This document shows, one piece after another, positions 34,110-46,242 of a DNA stretch of 64,000 nucleotides. A program made the translations under genes and the position numbers. The number at the start of each line of letters is the position of its first letter. Position 1 is the stretch's first letter. Under the pieces are notes generated by a model. The model was not told the DNA's origin. It worked only from the letters and a program-made list of their open reading frames with translations, and ran no database searches. The stretch is from Archegozetes longisetosus. Its lineage: Eukaryota; Arthropoda; Arachnida; Sarcoptiformes; Trhypochthoniidae. The stretch lies in the NCBI GenBank assembly GCA_018873245.2, contig JAEMBT020000009.1, positions 14,337,112 to 14,401,111 of the forward strand, read 5' to 3'.

Positions 34110-36544
34110 CAGCGCTTCTCAAACTCTGTTTGGCGGATCAAAGTTGATCCTCGGCATTTAAAAAATGATCCACAGAAGTTTCAGAATTCATAGTACAAAA
34201 TGATCTGTAGCATTAATTTTAGCAAAACAGCTTAAATTTTTTTTATAGCTAAAATAGTTCAATTTGGTTTTAGTGACTATAAGTATTCCTTATAATGAAA
34301 CCGTAACTTTTGCATTACATCTTATCAATTGTACAAATCATTACCATAAATATGTTGGTTTTATTCGCATTTAATTAGCCAATCAAATAAACACAGAATT
34401 ATCTCGTGATTGATATTTTGATTTACGTTTTGAGAAATAAAACACTCATTTGAAATCATGCACAAATGATTATATTAAATGTTAATGAATTTATAGATTT
34501 AATAATTCGATAAAACGAGGATTTCAAATATTTTATCACTGAGCTCGAATCAGATATCTAAGCAATCGATCGATTTCTCATTAAACTTGCGAGTAATTCG
34601 AATAACAATTCAGAAAATGATCGAAATGATGATTCAAATAACATTGAAGACAATGAAAACTGTTTCTACAATCAATCGAAAAGTTATGGAGGAGAATATT
34701 AAGAGAAAATATAGAGACGATTATTTAAAGTACGGCTTCATTTCTAGTGAAGAAAATTCAATTGAAAATTTGTTATTCGTTATAAAAAAGAACTGGAAAA
34801 TAATGACTTCATTCCAGCAAAACTTAAACGACACTTGAATTCAGTTCATAAAGAACTATGTAATAAAAGTATAGAATTTTTGAGCGTACAAAAGAGGAAC
34901 GTTTGCGGCAAACAAAGCGAATTAAAAAGTCTTTGATCACAAGTGACAAGTGTTTGGAAGCGTTTTATGTTTTAGCATTAAATATCATTAAAAGTAGAAA
35001 ACCCTATAATATCGGCGAACAATTGATTCTTCCCTCATTAATCAATGTATGCGAAATATCTTTTGGAGAAAAGGCCAGTAAAATTAAGTCAATTCTTTTA
35101 TCTAATGATGCAGTCAAAAGGAGAGCCATTCACATGAGTGATCACATTGAGAAACAGCTCATAGAGTGAATAGAAGTAAATATTTTTCGATACAAATTGA
35201 CGAATCAACTGATATCACAAAAAAGCGTTCAGTTATTAGCTTGCATTCGATTCATTTGGAATTCTGAAATAAATGAAGAATTTGTTTTCTGCAAAGAATT
35301 GCCAAGTTTCACAACTGGTGAACAAATCTTCAAACTATTATATAATTATATCAAGAACAATCTAGATTGGAATAAATGTGTATCTGTTTGGACTGATGGC
35401 GGCGCGTCTATGGCTGGCAAAAATAAAGGATTCAAGAATTAAAAGTGAACATCCGTTTATCATATCAATATATTGTACAGTATTACTCACAGGCAATATT
35501 TGGCAAAAAAAAGAATGAGTAAAGAACCAAATGAAGCGCTCAACATTGTGATCAAAACTGTAAACTTCATAAAATCAACACATTTGAATTCACGATTATT
35601 CTCAACTCTATGCTTAGAAATGAGCTCTGAATACCAAAACTTATTACTGCACACAGAAGTGCGATGGCTCTCCAGAGATCGGGTCGTAATGCGTATATTT
35701 GAAATGAAAAGTAAAATAGTAAAATTTTTAAGTGAATACAATTTATATTTACATAACTATTATATTAATGAAATGTTTGTTTCTAAGATCGCATATTTGG
35801 CTGTTATTTTCAACCACATAAATAGTTTAAGTTTGAATCTCCAGAACAATAAAAATATTGGGTTGAACTCAAGTATAACTGGGTTTATGAAAAAATTAAA
35901 AGTTTGGGCTCAAAGAGTGAGAAACGATAACTTCGACATGTTTCTCCTATTGAAAAATTATATCGAGTCTACAAAAATTGATCTCGGCCCTATTAAGCTA
36001 ATAATAGATAAATATTTAACTGAACTCTTAAAGAACTTTGAAGAATATTTTGCCGAGATAAAAGGTAGATACAAATTTGAATGCATTTACAATCCTTTAA
36101 GTCGAAAGTGAAACTCAAGATCTATCTGAAGAGCTTAAAGATCAACTCATTCAATTGTCATGTGATTCGTTATTGGAATCAAGTTTCAAAAATAGAGAAA
36201 TAATCAGTTTCTTGATATCAATCGCTGATGAATATCCAGAACTTAGTGGAAAGGCTGTTGAATATCTTATGCCATTTAGTTCTACGTATTTATGTGAAAA
36301 ATCGTTTTCAGCTCTGATTTACATCAAAAATAAATATCGTAACACTTTATCTAATGTTGAGTTAGATTTGAGAATCGCTTTAAGTAATACAAGTCCTAGA
36401 ATTGAAAAATTACGTATCAAAAAACAAGCACAACCTTTACATTAATCTTTAACTTTAATTAACTAAAAATAATGTAATTCTGATCTGTCAACATTTTTTA
36501 AAACTCAAATTGACCCATGAATCCAAGAAGTTTGAGAACCGCTG
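34110..36544 (+). mobile_element. hAT transposon, ZBED/SCAND3 type, nearly full length
   Basis: Terminal inverted repeats CAGCGCTTCTCAAACT and the complement of AGTTTGAGAACCGCTG match the classical CAG..TTCTCAAAC hAT ends. The internal transposase runs from about 34587 to 36445. The 8-bp target duplication is too eroded to call. The broken transposase makes the copy non-autonomous. Confidence 0.8.
34587..36445 (+). pseudogene. hAT transposase (ZBED/SCAND3-like), frameshifted
   Basis: Pieces at 34587-34838, 34903-35169, 35197-35442, 35473-36111 and 36155-36445 follow the family order. A segment rich in basic residues comes first, then an RNase-H-like part with FSIQIDES-type beginnings (34903-35442, ending in VWTDGGASMAG). 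An insertion domain follows with HTEVRWLSRDRV (about 35650-35685). Last is the C-terminal dimerisation region with LMPFSSTYLCEKSFSALIYI and KYRNTLSNVELDLRIALS (36270-36400). At least four frame changes or stops separate the pieces. These domains would cut and paste the element; this copy cannot make a full protein. Confidence 0.8.
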
Positions 36545-37994
36545 GTTTAAAAGATTATTTTTGATCTCGTTTTATAATAATAAAACTTTTGAGCCTCATT
36601 TTCGTGTAATAGTGGCTCGTTTTTTATCTCATTCATTGATTCAACTTCTTTGTTTTTCTGATAATTAATTAATAAGAATTCTCAATTTGTAAAAAAATTC
36701 ACATATATCAACTCTTGGCTTTTTAGTATATACCGCATACGTTTTGAATATTTTAAAAATATCGTATACGAAGCATCAATTTTGTGTTCTGGATATAAAT
36801 CCAAAAAGTCTATAGATATTAGTGACGCTCCCGAATTCAGTTGATAAATATTTTTTGTACTTATTTTTCCCATAATGTGTTCACTCAGTCGGTAGTTATA
36901 CTACCAGATCTTTTACATCTTCACGTGCTTTGTTAGGTCTTGAAGCATGTTTGCCTCTCATATCATTAGAATTCATACGATTTGTTAATATTTTTTCGTC
37001 TTAAAGCGCTTATTTTGATGGCGAGTATTCTCGAAAATACATTTTGACAGGTTTTAACTCGGTTAACATTATTCTGAAGCTAAAATTATAATTAAACTTA
37101 AGATATCTTAGTTGTCTAACAATTTTCAAAAATTAAAAATGTTATACATACAGTGTTTAACAAAATGTTTTGCTAGGGGCTACAGCAAAAACTACCGATG
37201 ATATGAGCATATTAATGTGTGATTTCTGAAATACAGTAAAAACGGAAATAGCTCATGCAGCAAAAAGTCAAAATAAAAATTTTGAAACTTGCTTCAAAAC
37301 ACATTTTGTCTTAATATTATTAGTTGATCATATAGCGTGAATACGAAAAAGTGTATATTTCGACGTGATTTTATAATTGTTGATACCCTCTGTAATGGTC
37401 GGGATATATGATAATGAAAAGCCCCGCTTAGTTGATATAGAATTGCTTGAAACGCTGCATTATCCTGTCCGAAAAAGCTTGAAGATGTATTTTACGCAAA
37501 CTGTGACTATACCGAATATTAAACTCGTAGCTTTCATTTCCGTTTTTATAACGTATTTAATAAAATTCACTTCAAAATTACAGATTAAGTACTTTTTGTG
37601 GTATCCCACTTGCAAAAGATCTCGTTGAACACTCAAGACTTCAACAAGATCTTATTCAAAGCAAAATGTTGAAAAATTTACATCTCCTAAGCTATGAAAT
37701 ACTTTATAAATTGAATTTTTACCTTATTTTTCTCGGATTGGGTTTCAATAAAATACTCAAATTTCTGAATCTTTCAAGTATTTGAAACTGGAATTACTAT
37801 AGATTGAAGAAAAAAGTATTGCTGCCAGTGACTCTAACGAATTATAGCAATTAGGAAACTTGTTTTTGTTCATCACTCAAAATTGTTTTACTTTTTATTT
37901 CTTTTATTTTTTTACTTTATATGTTAGAATTGATGCTTTATTTATCTAATAATCATTAGTCTATTGGCTCGATAAAGATAATATAGCTTAAGTT
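36545..37994. other. Intergenic
   Basis: Two short open frames (36873-36682 minus, 37377-37628 plus) have no recognisable family. Nothing else seen. Confidence 0.3.
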
Positions 37995-38495
37995 GGTTAT
38001 CATATATGAAGCGGGGACCTGAGAGCAACTTTGTCAGAGCTGACTTATTTACATGTAACTTTTAGAACGACCCCTAATCTTCGAGCACAATTGACTCCTA
38101 TTGACTCCTATTGACTTCTATTGATCCCCATAGACTTCGATTAACTTTGAATCTTGGTATCTGAAATTAAATAACATTTCACCCCTGTTGATTAACTTTC
38201 TCTATATAATCCCCTGAACCTGTGACACCTATGACACCTGTCACCTGTAACACATGTAACCTACCTCTTTAGATCTTACATTGTCATATACCTCTAATTT
38301 TCTCTGTAATTCACACATTTTATATCGTGTACGTTTAACATTTCGATTATATTTCTAGTTTTAAAATATAAGCACTTTTAATAATTAAAAACACGTGTGT
38401 TTGAATTTATACACACACACACACATAAGGGGGCGTTGATAAACTAATGACTCCATAAGGAGTCAATGAAAGTCCCCGCTTCATATATGATAACC
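37995..38495. mobile_element. 501-bp hAT-like MITE, perfect 23-bp ends and 8-bp duplication
   Basis: The 23-nt terminal repeats (37995-38017 and 38473-38495), beginning GGTTATCATATATGAAGCG, are identical. The target site CTTAAGTT is present at 37987-37994 and 38496-38503. Inside are 'ttgactcctattgactcc' tandem words and an (AC)n run near 38413. The perfect ends suggest a young insertion. It sits in or at the edge of the Cys-rich pseudogene. Confidence 0.8.
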
Positions 38496-38503
38496 CTTAA
38501 GTT

Positions 38504-38800
38504 CAATATACGCTGTTCAATACATCACTAGAATTATGTCTTATCCAAGCAGTCAATCCTACAACTGGTTGTAAAGTACTAGTCAAAATTATATCGCGGA
38601 ATATAAGAACTTCAAGAACAGAAATTTTCAATTGAAAAGTTTTGTGTTAAGCTTCCGAGAAATTCGACAGCCTGTTAATAAGCTTTTAATTTGGCAAAAC
38701 TTAATTTTGTGAATTTTAAAACTGTTTTGTTAGTATAAATTGAATTAAATAAAATCAGAACCGATCCGTTTATTAATTGATAATCATTTCAGAAAAATTT
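38504..38800 (+). pseudogene. Degenerate copy of the secreted Cys-rich protein gene
   Basis: The 3' part of the gene at 42768-43193 reappears here on the other strand. Shared blocks include tgtcttatccaagc, ctggttgtaaag and the tail that translates as PRNSTAC followed by TAA, and 3' flanking sequence with 'attaaataaaatcagaa' also matches. The copy has an internal stop (about 38605) and frame changes. The young MITE at 37995 interrupts or abuts its 5' side. Confidence 0.65.
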
Positions 38801-38940
38801 AATATTTTCGTAAATGTTTACTGATAATAATTTCATTATAAAACTGAAGTTATACTTAATTTTATCTGAAGAATGTATTCCTTATCTTAACACTCTATCG
38901 ATTGGTTGTTGTGAAACTAATTATAAATGAGGAATAATTG

Positions 38941-40230
38941 TAAGGACATCTGAAACAGAAGCCTAGAAGTGTTAAGATAACATAAATATCGAATAGCATA
39001 AGTGTGACTATCAGTTAACGTCCTTTAGTGCAGTAATTCCCAAACTATTTTACTCGCGAATCACCTGAAAGTTTAAAAAATTCTGACGACACATTAAGAG
39101 AACCTTTTCAATTAAGCATTTTATTAAATTAAGACCTTACAATTGTTTATAACTACAATACTCGTTAATATAAGGAACAATTTTAGTCAATGAAAGACGT
39201 AATTCGCTTTCTACTTTCAATTTAGAACCAAATTTACGTTTTAGATAAATGAGACCAGAGAAAGCATTTTCATACAAATACGTTCAAAGTAAAAGTATCG
39301 ATTGATAGCGATTTCAGGTAATTTTGGGTATTATATTTCATCAAGAAAAACTTCAGATTATGGTTCTTATCGTTTGTATGTTTTGTTTCTAAATGTCTTG
39401 TTAATTTGGAAGGTTTCAGAGACTGGTTTGTAAGCTTTTCGAGGTATAAGATGCACATCGGCCGAGAGACATCACTTTCATTATTAATGAAATCTAATTT
39501 TAAATATGAATCTAAACACTTGAGACAAATTTTCTTCTTTCTACTGCTTATTTCATTTATTGAATCGTTTGTTACTAAAGTTTCAATCGTTCACCTACTT
39601 ATTATTAGCTTTGATCAAATATTCATCCCTTTTTTACGAATATTAAACAAAATATAAATTGATTTTGATAACTAACAGTTTTTGATTTCTTAGCTATCAA
39701 GCACTTCAAAATATCTCACATTTAAGATATAATAGTAGTTATCTAATTTAGTTTTTCAATTTTTCATATCTAACACTTTAAGTGATACATAACTCATTAA
39801 ATCATTTATTTATTTTTCTCAAACATTAAAATCATAACATTTTAAAACCAATTTATATGTTGAGAATAGTATAATGATTCAATCATTCATAATTCTCCAC
39901 AAGAAATAATCTGAAATCGTCTTTTTACATATTATATGCTTAGTTTACAGTTCGCTAGATTCAAATTTGCAATCCTTTAGACGCTTTCTATAATTTATAA
40001 GTTTTTAAATCCCTAAATGTGTTCATTAAGAAATTTGACGCTGTGATTCGCTTCTAATAGTTTTTTAAACAATTGTGCAGCCCATCAGAAAAATTTCGCG
40101 ATCTTTTTTGGGTCGCAACCCAACATTTGGAAACTCTTGCATTATAGGGCTTTGACTGATACTCACACTTATGGTCAGTATTTAAGTTATCTTAACATTT
40201 CTAGGCTTCTGTTTCAAATGTCTTTCTTTC
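38941..40230. repeat. Palindromic element whose loop holds a hAT insertion
   Basis: The left arm 38941-39025 ('gaaacagaagcctagaa', 'gttaagataac', 'cataagtgtgact') returns inverted at 40145-40225. Everything between the arms is the deleted hAT element, which inserted at the tip of a former hairpin. Confidence 0.65.
39031..40139 (-). mobile_element. Internally deleted hAT element (ZBED/SCAND3 type)
   Basis: Ends 'cagtaattcccaaac' and the complement 'caagagtttccaaa'. On the minus strand there is a BED zinc-finger piece, with LKPSKLTRHLETKH (39420-39370), that binds DNA in these transposases. Past it comes a C-terminal dimerisation piece with ENAFSGLIYLKRKF (about 39270-39220) ending near 39130. 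The catalytic core between them is gone. It is a different lineage from the element at 34110. Confidence 0.65.
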
Positions 40231-40248
40231 AATTAGTCTTCAGTTATA

Positions 40249-41982
40249 CAGTGAAACCTATATAAGGCTTACATTCAGAGAACCGAAAAATAGTGTACGC
40301 CATACACGAGTGTACTCTTTATACAGTTTGGAATACTAACTTTTATTGTCTATCAAAATAGTCGGTTACAGTTGATCACTTCAACCTTAGCTTTCAGAGC
40401 AAGAGTATTAACTTTTTGACTAGCCATAATGACTTATCGAATAACACTTTAATGGACAACAAAAGAATATTGACTATTAAAATCAGATCAAATTGAATAC
40501 ATTTGAGTATCAGGACACGTGCAACTAAACGTGTTCGTCTAAGAAAAGTCTAATTATCGTTGAAGTGACTTAATATACTCAATATATTGTACTCGTATGC
40601 ATTAAACAGAGTATAGGAAAAACAGAGGAACTTCTCATAGATTGTAAACCTAAGAGCAAAAAAATGGTACAACTAGTTCTAAGGAACATCTCTCGGTATT
40701 TCGGTTATTATTGCACCTAATACAATGAAAATAGCATAATTTGAACCATGATTAATGAACTTTATCTTGATATACATAACACGTGTTTATATAAATCATA
40801 AGTATTTTAATAGACTTATCATTTCAATGAAAATGTCTAAGCAATATAATAATCTTTTGAAAGTCAAAATCTTATATGAAAGCGGTATTAAGATCCAAAA
40901 AAGATTCATAATATGAAGAAAATATCCTTAAGAACTGTTTACAGAAATATTAGCAAAATTGCTAATAATTTAGGTATAGATCGGAAGGTTGGTTCGGGTA
41001 GGTCGAGAATATTGAAGACTAATGACTTGCATAGAATTTCAAATCTTGCTAATATGCACCCGAAATATTTTTGTGCTGTTATCGGATCAGTTGCAGAATC
41101 ACGTGGTAGTCCTGCAGTACATCGAACAACAATTGGAAGAGCTCTTAAACGAAGTGGATATCTGAAATTATTGCCTAAAATAATATCAACAATGACTGAG
41201 ACTCAAAAGCGAAAAAAGCTCGAATGGTGTATAAAGAATCTTAAAAGAAATTGGGATGTTGTCGTTCTCACAGACGAAAGTTATTTTCAATTATTTCGAG
41301 CTAAAATTCCTGAATGGGGTAAAAAAGGCGAACAAAAAAGTTCCTAAACATATCCAGGCAATTATGGTTTGGGGTGGTATTAGCATTAGGGGAGTTACTC
41401 CTTTAAAAATAGAGACGGGAACTATTAATTCTTCAAAATATGTCGATATTTTGAATGAAAATCTTTTGGTAACAATGAGCAAATTATATCCTGATGGCTT
41501 TGTCTTTCAACAAGATAATGCCATTCCTCATACGCTCGATTAAGCAAAAATTGGTTCAAAGACCAGAATCTCGAAGTTCTTGAGTGGCCACCTAATTCTC
41601 CTGATCTAAACCCCATAGAAAATGTATGGGAAATTATGAGAAACATACTTGAAAAGTTGGAACCAAAGAACATTTCTATGTGGAAGGAAGCAATCAACAG
41701 AGTTTGGTCTGAACTAAGCCACGATCTCCTGACTTCTCTCGTAAAAAGTATGCAAAAGAGAATGGAAATGTGTGTTGCCTCTAATGGAGCAAAAAATTCA
41801 CTATTAATCTTTTATAATATATTATTTATAGTTAATGTATAATTAGTATATGAAATATCATTATTATATATCGATGAATAAAAGAGTTATATAAAAATAT
41901 AAAATGCCATTTTTTTGCTCTTAGGTTTACTTCTTAACAAGTGCACTCCTTACTCAGATGTACGCTTTCCCATGTTTTACTG
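40249..41982 (+). mobile_element. Tc1-like transposon, 1.73 kb
   Basis: Ends CAGTGAAACCTATATAAGG and the complement of CAGTAAAACATGGGAAAGCG, flanked by TA. A second inverted block 'cctaagagcaaaaaaatgg' lies at 40650 and about 41915. It encloses one transposase frame. The left end abuts the palindrome that ends near 40230. Confidence 0.75.
40828..41842 (+). pseudogene. Tc1-like transposase, frameshifted
   Basis: Probable start ATG 40828 (KMSKQYNNLLKVKILYESG). There is a paired helix-turn-helix region (about 40910-41170), then the catalytic motifs: VVLTDESYFQLF (first Asp, about 41262), FVFQQDNAIPHT (second Asp, about 41500-41535) and WPPNSPDLNPIENVWE (Glu, about 41585-41632). The spacing is that of the DD34E Tc1 group. 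Frame breaks occur near 40900 and 41335, and a TAA at 41541 follows the second Asp block. The element is therefore dead, though its ends could still be mobilised by a relative. Confidence 0.8.
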
Positions 41983-42763
41983 TAATGAGTTTCATAACAA
42001 TCAATCGACAGAATGTTTGGATAAGGAATACGTATTTCAGATAAAATTAAGCATACCAACAGTTTTATAATAACTTTATTATCAGCAGAAATAGAATCTT
42101 TAGTTGACCCTAATTTACCCGAATTTAACCTAATTTGACTTTGCGACCTAATTTATCCTAAATTGACGTTATAGAGACCTCATGTACCACTATAACAAAA
42201 CTTTTTGAAGAGCTTATATTTATCTCTTGTTCGTAAGTATTTTGATTAAAGTACTAAATTTGAAAGATTTGTTTATTTAAATTATTTAAAATGTGATTAA
42301 TTATTAAGTGAATTGTTTCTATTCATCTATTGTAAATAATAAACGCTACTGTTCTAAGACTAAAAATATTCTTTAGAAAAGCCTCATATGAAAACTGAGA
42401 TATTGGAAAAATATTCTATAATTCACTTTGATTATGGTCGTTTGTGTTAAAAAATATGAGAATTATTTGAACAAACTTATTTTTAGAACACAAATACATG
42501 TAACATATCTGATATTTTCAAAAAAACTTGACTATAATGTTGATCTAGTTTGCTCTAATCTTGACCCTAGTACCCACCCTAATCAATGAAATTATAATCC
42601 TAAAACTCCCATTCTATAATATCACCAAATATTTACAAAAATTTACACAAATGAATTTTTCTGATATAATTATCAATCAATAAACAATTCGATTCTGATT
42701 TTATTTAATGAAATCTATAATAACAATTTTAAAAATTCAAGTTTAATTTTATCAAATTTAATG
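41983..42763. other. Intergenic 3' of the Cys-rich gene
   Basis: No gene seen. 42080-42180 has repeated 'gaccctaatttacc'-like words. The region near 42660-42763 matches the flank of the degenerate copy at about 38700-38800. Confidence 0.35.
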
Positions 42764-42769
42764 TTTATT
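42764..42769 (-). terminator. Poly(A) signal overlapping the stop codon
   Basis: AATAAA on the minus strand begins inside the TAA stop of the Cys-rich gene. If used, the 3' UTR would be only about 15-30 nt. In the degenerate copy the word has become AATAAG. Confidence 0.4.
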
Positions 42770-43193
42770 AACAGGCTGTCGAATTCTTCGGAAACTTAGT
42801 ACAAATCTTATCAACTGAGGATTCCTGACTTTCAAGAGCTTCTTTCTTTAACTCTGCGAGAAATTGTTCGACTAACACTTTACAACCAGGTGTAGGGCTG
42901 ACCGCTTGGATAAGACATGAATCGTGAGCATAAGCTTGACAACATGTAGCCTTTTTGGCTTCCTCCGGCAAATATTCAAGACCTTTCTCCATCAGGTGAC
43001 CATATTTCTCGCTCATTTCAAAAATGTGTCTAAAATAATGTGACGTGCAATTCGTGACTTCATGATCGTGCGCATCATAACATTTAAGCACTCCTTCAGA
43101 TGCCTTCACTTCGAAATAGTCGAAAGGAATTGATAATACCATTGATAGACAGATCGAAAGAGTCATCAAAAACAACATTTTAGTTAATTTCAA
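42768..43193 (-). CDS. Small secreted cysteine-rich protein
   Basis: 141 residues in one exon. The N-terminus is a clear signal peptide (about residues 1-21, MLFLMTLSICLSMVLS core). The mature part has eight cysteines, including a CC pair (about 85-86), and ends in Cys. Two sites fit N-glycosylation (NCT and NST). This suggests an extracellular disulphide-bonded helical protein. I do not recognise the family; arachnid secreted families with similar Cys patterns exist, but I cannot assign one. A broken inverted copy lies at 38504-38800. The ATG is the first in frame, follows an A-rich leader and precedes the signal core directly. A 'tatatttaaag' about 75 nt upstream may be its TATA element. 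Confidence 0.7.
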   Translation of the reverse strand: MKLTKMLFLMTLSICLSMVLSIPFDYFEVKASEGVLKCYDAHDHEVTNCTSHYFRHIFEMSEKYGHLMEKGLEYLPEEAKKATCCQAYAHDSCLIQAVSPTPGCKVLVEQFLAELKKEALESQESSVDKICTKFPKNSTAC

Positions 43194-43373
43194 TTAATTT
43201 GACTTTTTCTTAAAAAATAAAACTGATTTCATTCCATATACACTAAACACTAAAGTCTATTCTTTAAATATACGTATTTGAAGAGAGTATGAGAATCAAT
43301 GCGTATGCTATTAGTTTGTTTGATCCGATTAAAATTTGATATTGTGGATGAATTTCATATGACGATCACAATC

Positions 43374-43895
43374 AGTGTTCCACAAGGCTTGGCAACGAGC
43401 CTGAGCCTGAAGGATCTTCAAAAACTTGGGCTTAGGCTCGAGTATGAACCTATCGAGCCTGATCTTATAAAAGAGAATATTGAGCCTTTAAAAAGAAATA
43501 ATTTACTGAGAGAACATACTTAAGCTATAGCTAAACATTTACTCGGGTTTGAAGTATTTTAACATAGATTCGATATAATTTAATGTTGAATGGAATCTTT
43601 CGAGAGCTTATTACGTTTCTTAGTGGTCACATCACCAGATACATAATTATAGATGTAATTTAACTACGAAACAGATTTTGAATTTGTTTTAACGTTCAAA
43701 TATTCAAATTCACTTCTATAGAAATATTTACATGCTATCTTTTGTCTTATTACTTATATTACAACCTACAAACATATCCAGGCTCTCAGGCTCGGCAAGC
43801 CGAGTCTGAGAAAACCCCGAGCCTAAAATTGAGTCTTGAGTCTCAAAAATTCTTCGAGCCTAGGATCGAGTCTGAGCTTGTGCGGAAACTGGTCA
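43374..43895. repeat. Repeat rich in 'gagcctg/caggctc' words, probable MITE
   Basis: 'gttccacaaggctt' at the left and the complement of 'cttgtgcggaaac' at the right form weak inverted ends. 'gagcctga' and its complement recur within. Related words occur at 19255-19345. Two open frames across it (43299-43523 and 43742-43981) follow the repeat, not a gene. Confidence 0.35.
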
Positions 43896-44511
43896 CAACC
43901 ATATACTGTTGTTTACAGTTCTGCAAGTTCAAAGATATTTTTCGGTCTCAAGGTTGTAAAGATAATAAAGTTATGAAATAGTCAAAAATATCGTAGAAAC
44001 TAAATGAAGACAATTGTTTTCCTTCATATGGTTGATTACAACTTTAATTTTAATAAACAATGAGTTTTAATGAGCATAAAAGTACATTTTAGTTATGACA
44101 ATCATTGACCAAAACATTAATTACAGTTAAATGCCGAAAGGTTAAATTCAAATTTAATGTTTTAGATACTGTAGATTAACTTGAGATATGAATATCCATT
44201 AGTTAATAGTTTTTGCATTTTTCTAATCATCAGGTCTTGAATAAAGTCTAAATTTTAGGCTTAAATCAAACGAATCACATTTAAATCTATGACAATTACT
44301 GCTCAAGTTTTATATTCAGTAATTCAATTTGTTTAAATATAAGTAAACTGACTATTAGTGGACTCAGACTTTTGAACATTTTCAACACATTCAATATATG
44401 GTGACATCTATTCTATTATTTTGTTAATACAAAAACTTGATTTTCAATGAAAGGCTCTCTTTTTCATACAAAACAAATAATTGAAACAAACGTTTATTAA
44501 TTGAGTGAACA

Positions 44512-45413
<902 letters not shown>

Positions 45414-45485
45414 TATTTATTATTACAATTGTTGTTATCCATATTTTGTATGGTCTGTAAAGTTAGCAATTATTTTGAAACCGTT

Positions 45486-45491
45486 AATAAA
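45486..45491 (+). terminator. Poly(A) signal of METTL5
   Basis: AATAAA 73 nt after the METTL5 stop codon, followed by a mixed T/G-containing region. Confidence 0.5.
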
Positions 45492-46149
45492 AGTATTGCG
45501 ATGTCAACAGTATAACAGCTGAATAATTGTCTCGTTTTGTTATTCAGAGATTTACATTTTGAACAAAATTAAGAAAATGTAAAATAAGTGTGAAAAAAGT
45601 CAGTTAATAAGTTCTCAGCTTATAATCCATTGACTGTAATACATAAGAGCTTATGAACTGATATTATTTTATAGAAAAAATTGTACTAAAGTAAATTTGA
45701 GTAATTGGGCTTTCAAATTATAGTCCCCGAACAGTCCTTTCAAAGCATAATCACATTTGAATTATGTGTAAACAATTGTATAGCCTTCAGTTTGGTCATT
45801 GATAATTGTGTCAATCATCACAATATTAAAACTTAATGATCCACGATATGAACGCAAAAAAGGCTATTTCTGTGTTAGATTGTCTATCATACTCATCAAT
45901 TTATCGTTAAATGTGTTTTATATTTTGCTTTCATTACTATATTAAATATTCTATAAGTTTGTTAATATCTTAAGATACGTCTGACAGAAAGCATAGCATT
46001 ACAACACAAATTGTGGTACTATTCTCAGTATATTAAGGTTTTCAGTGTATAGTTGTGTAATATCGAGTATACCGTGTAATACAAGTTACTCATTGATATA
46101 ATTATCAAAATTGAGTTGTAGTGTAAGTCATATTAACTCTAAGTTATTA
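45492..46149. other. Intergenic between METTL5 and arm B
   Basis: No gene or repeat recognised; similarity with the arm A side stops at about 46150. Confidence 0.4.
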
Positions 46150-46242
46150 CTTATTTCAAGGACAGCAAATTCGAACCATTTTTTGAAACTATTTATTAAT
46201 CTCTTATTCAATGTTTGATTAAGTTTACTAAAAACAATCTCA

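Noticed and set aside
43299-43981. Two plus-strand frames as small genes
   Set aside because: Both follow the 'gagcctg' repeat words of a probable MITE and have no protein-like features.
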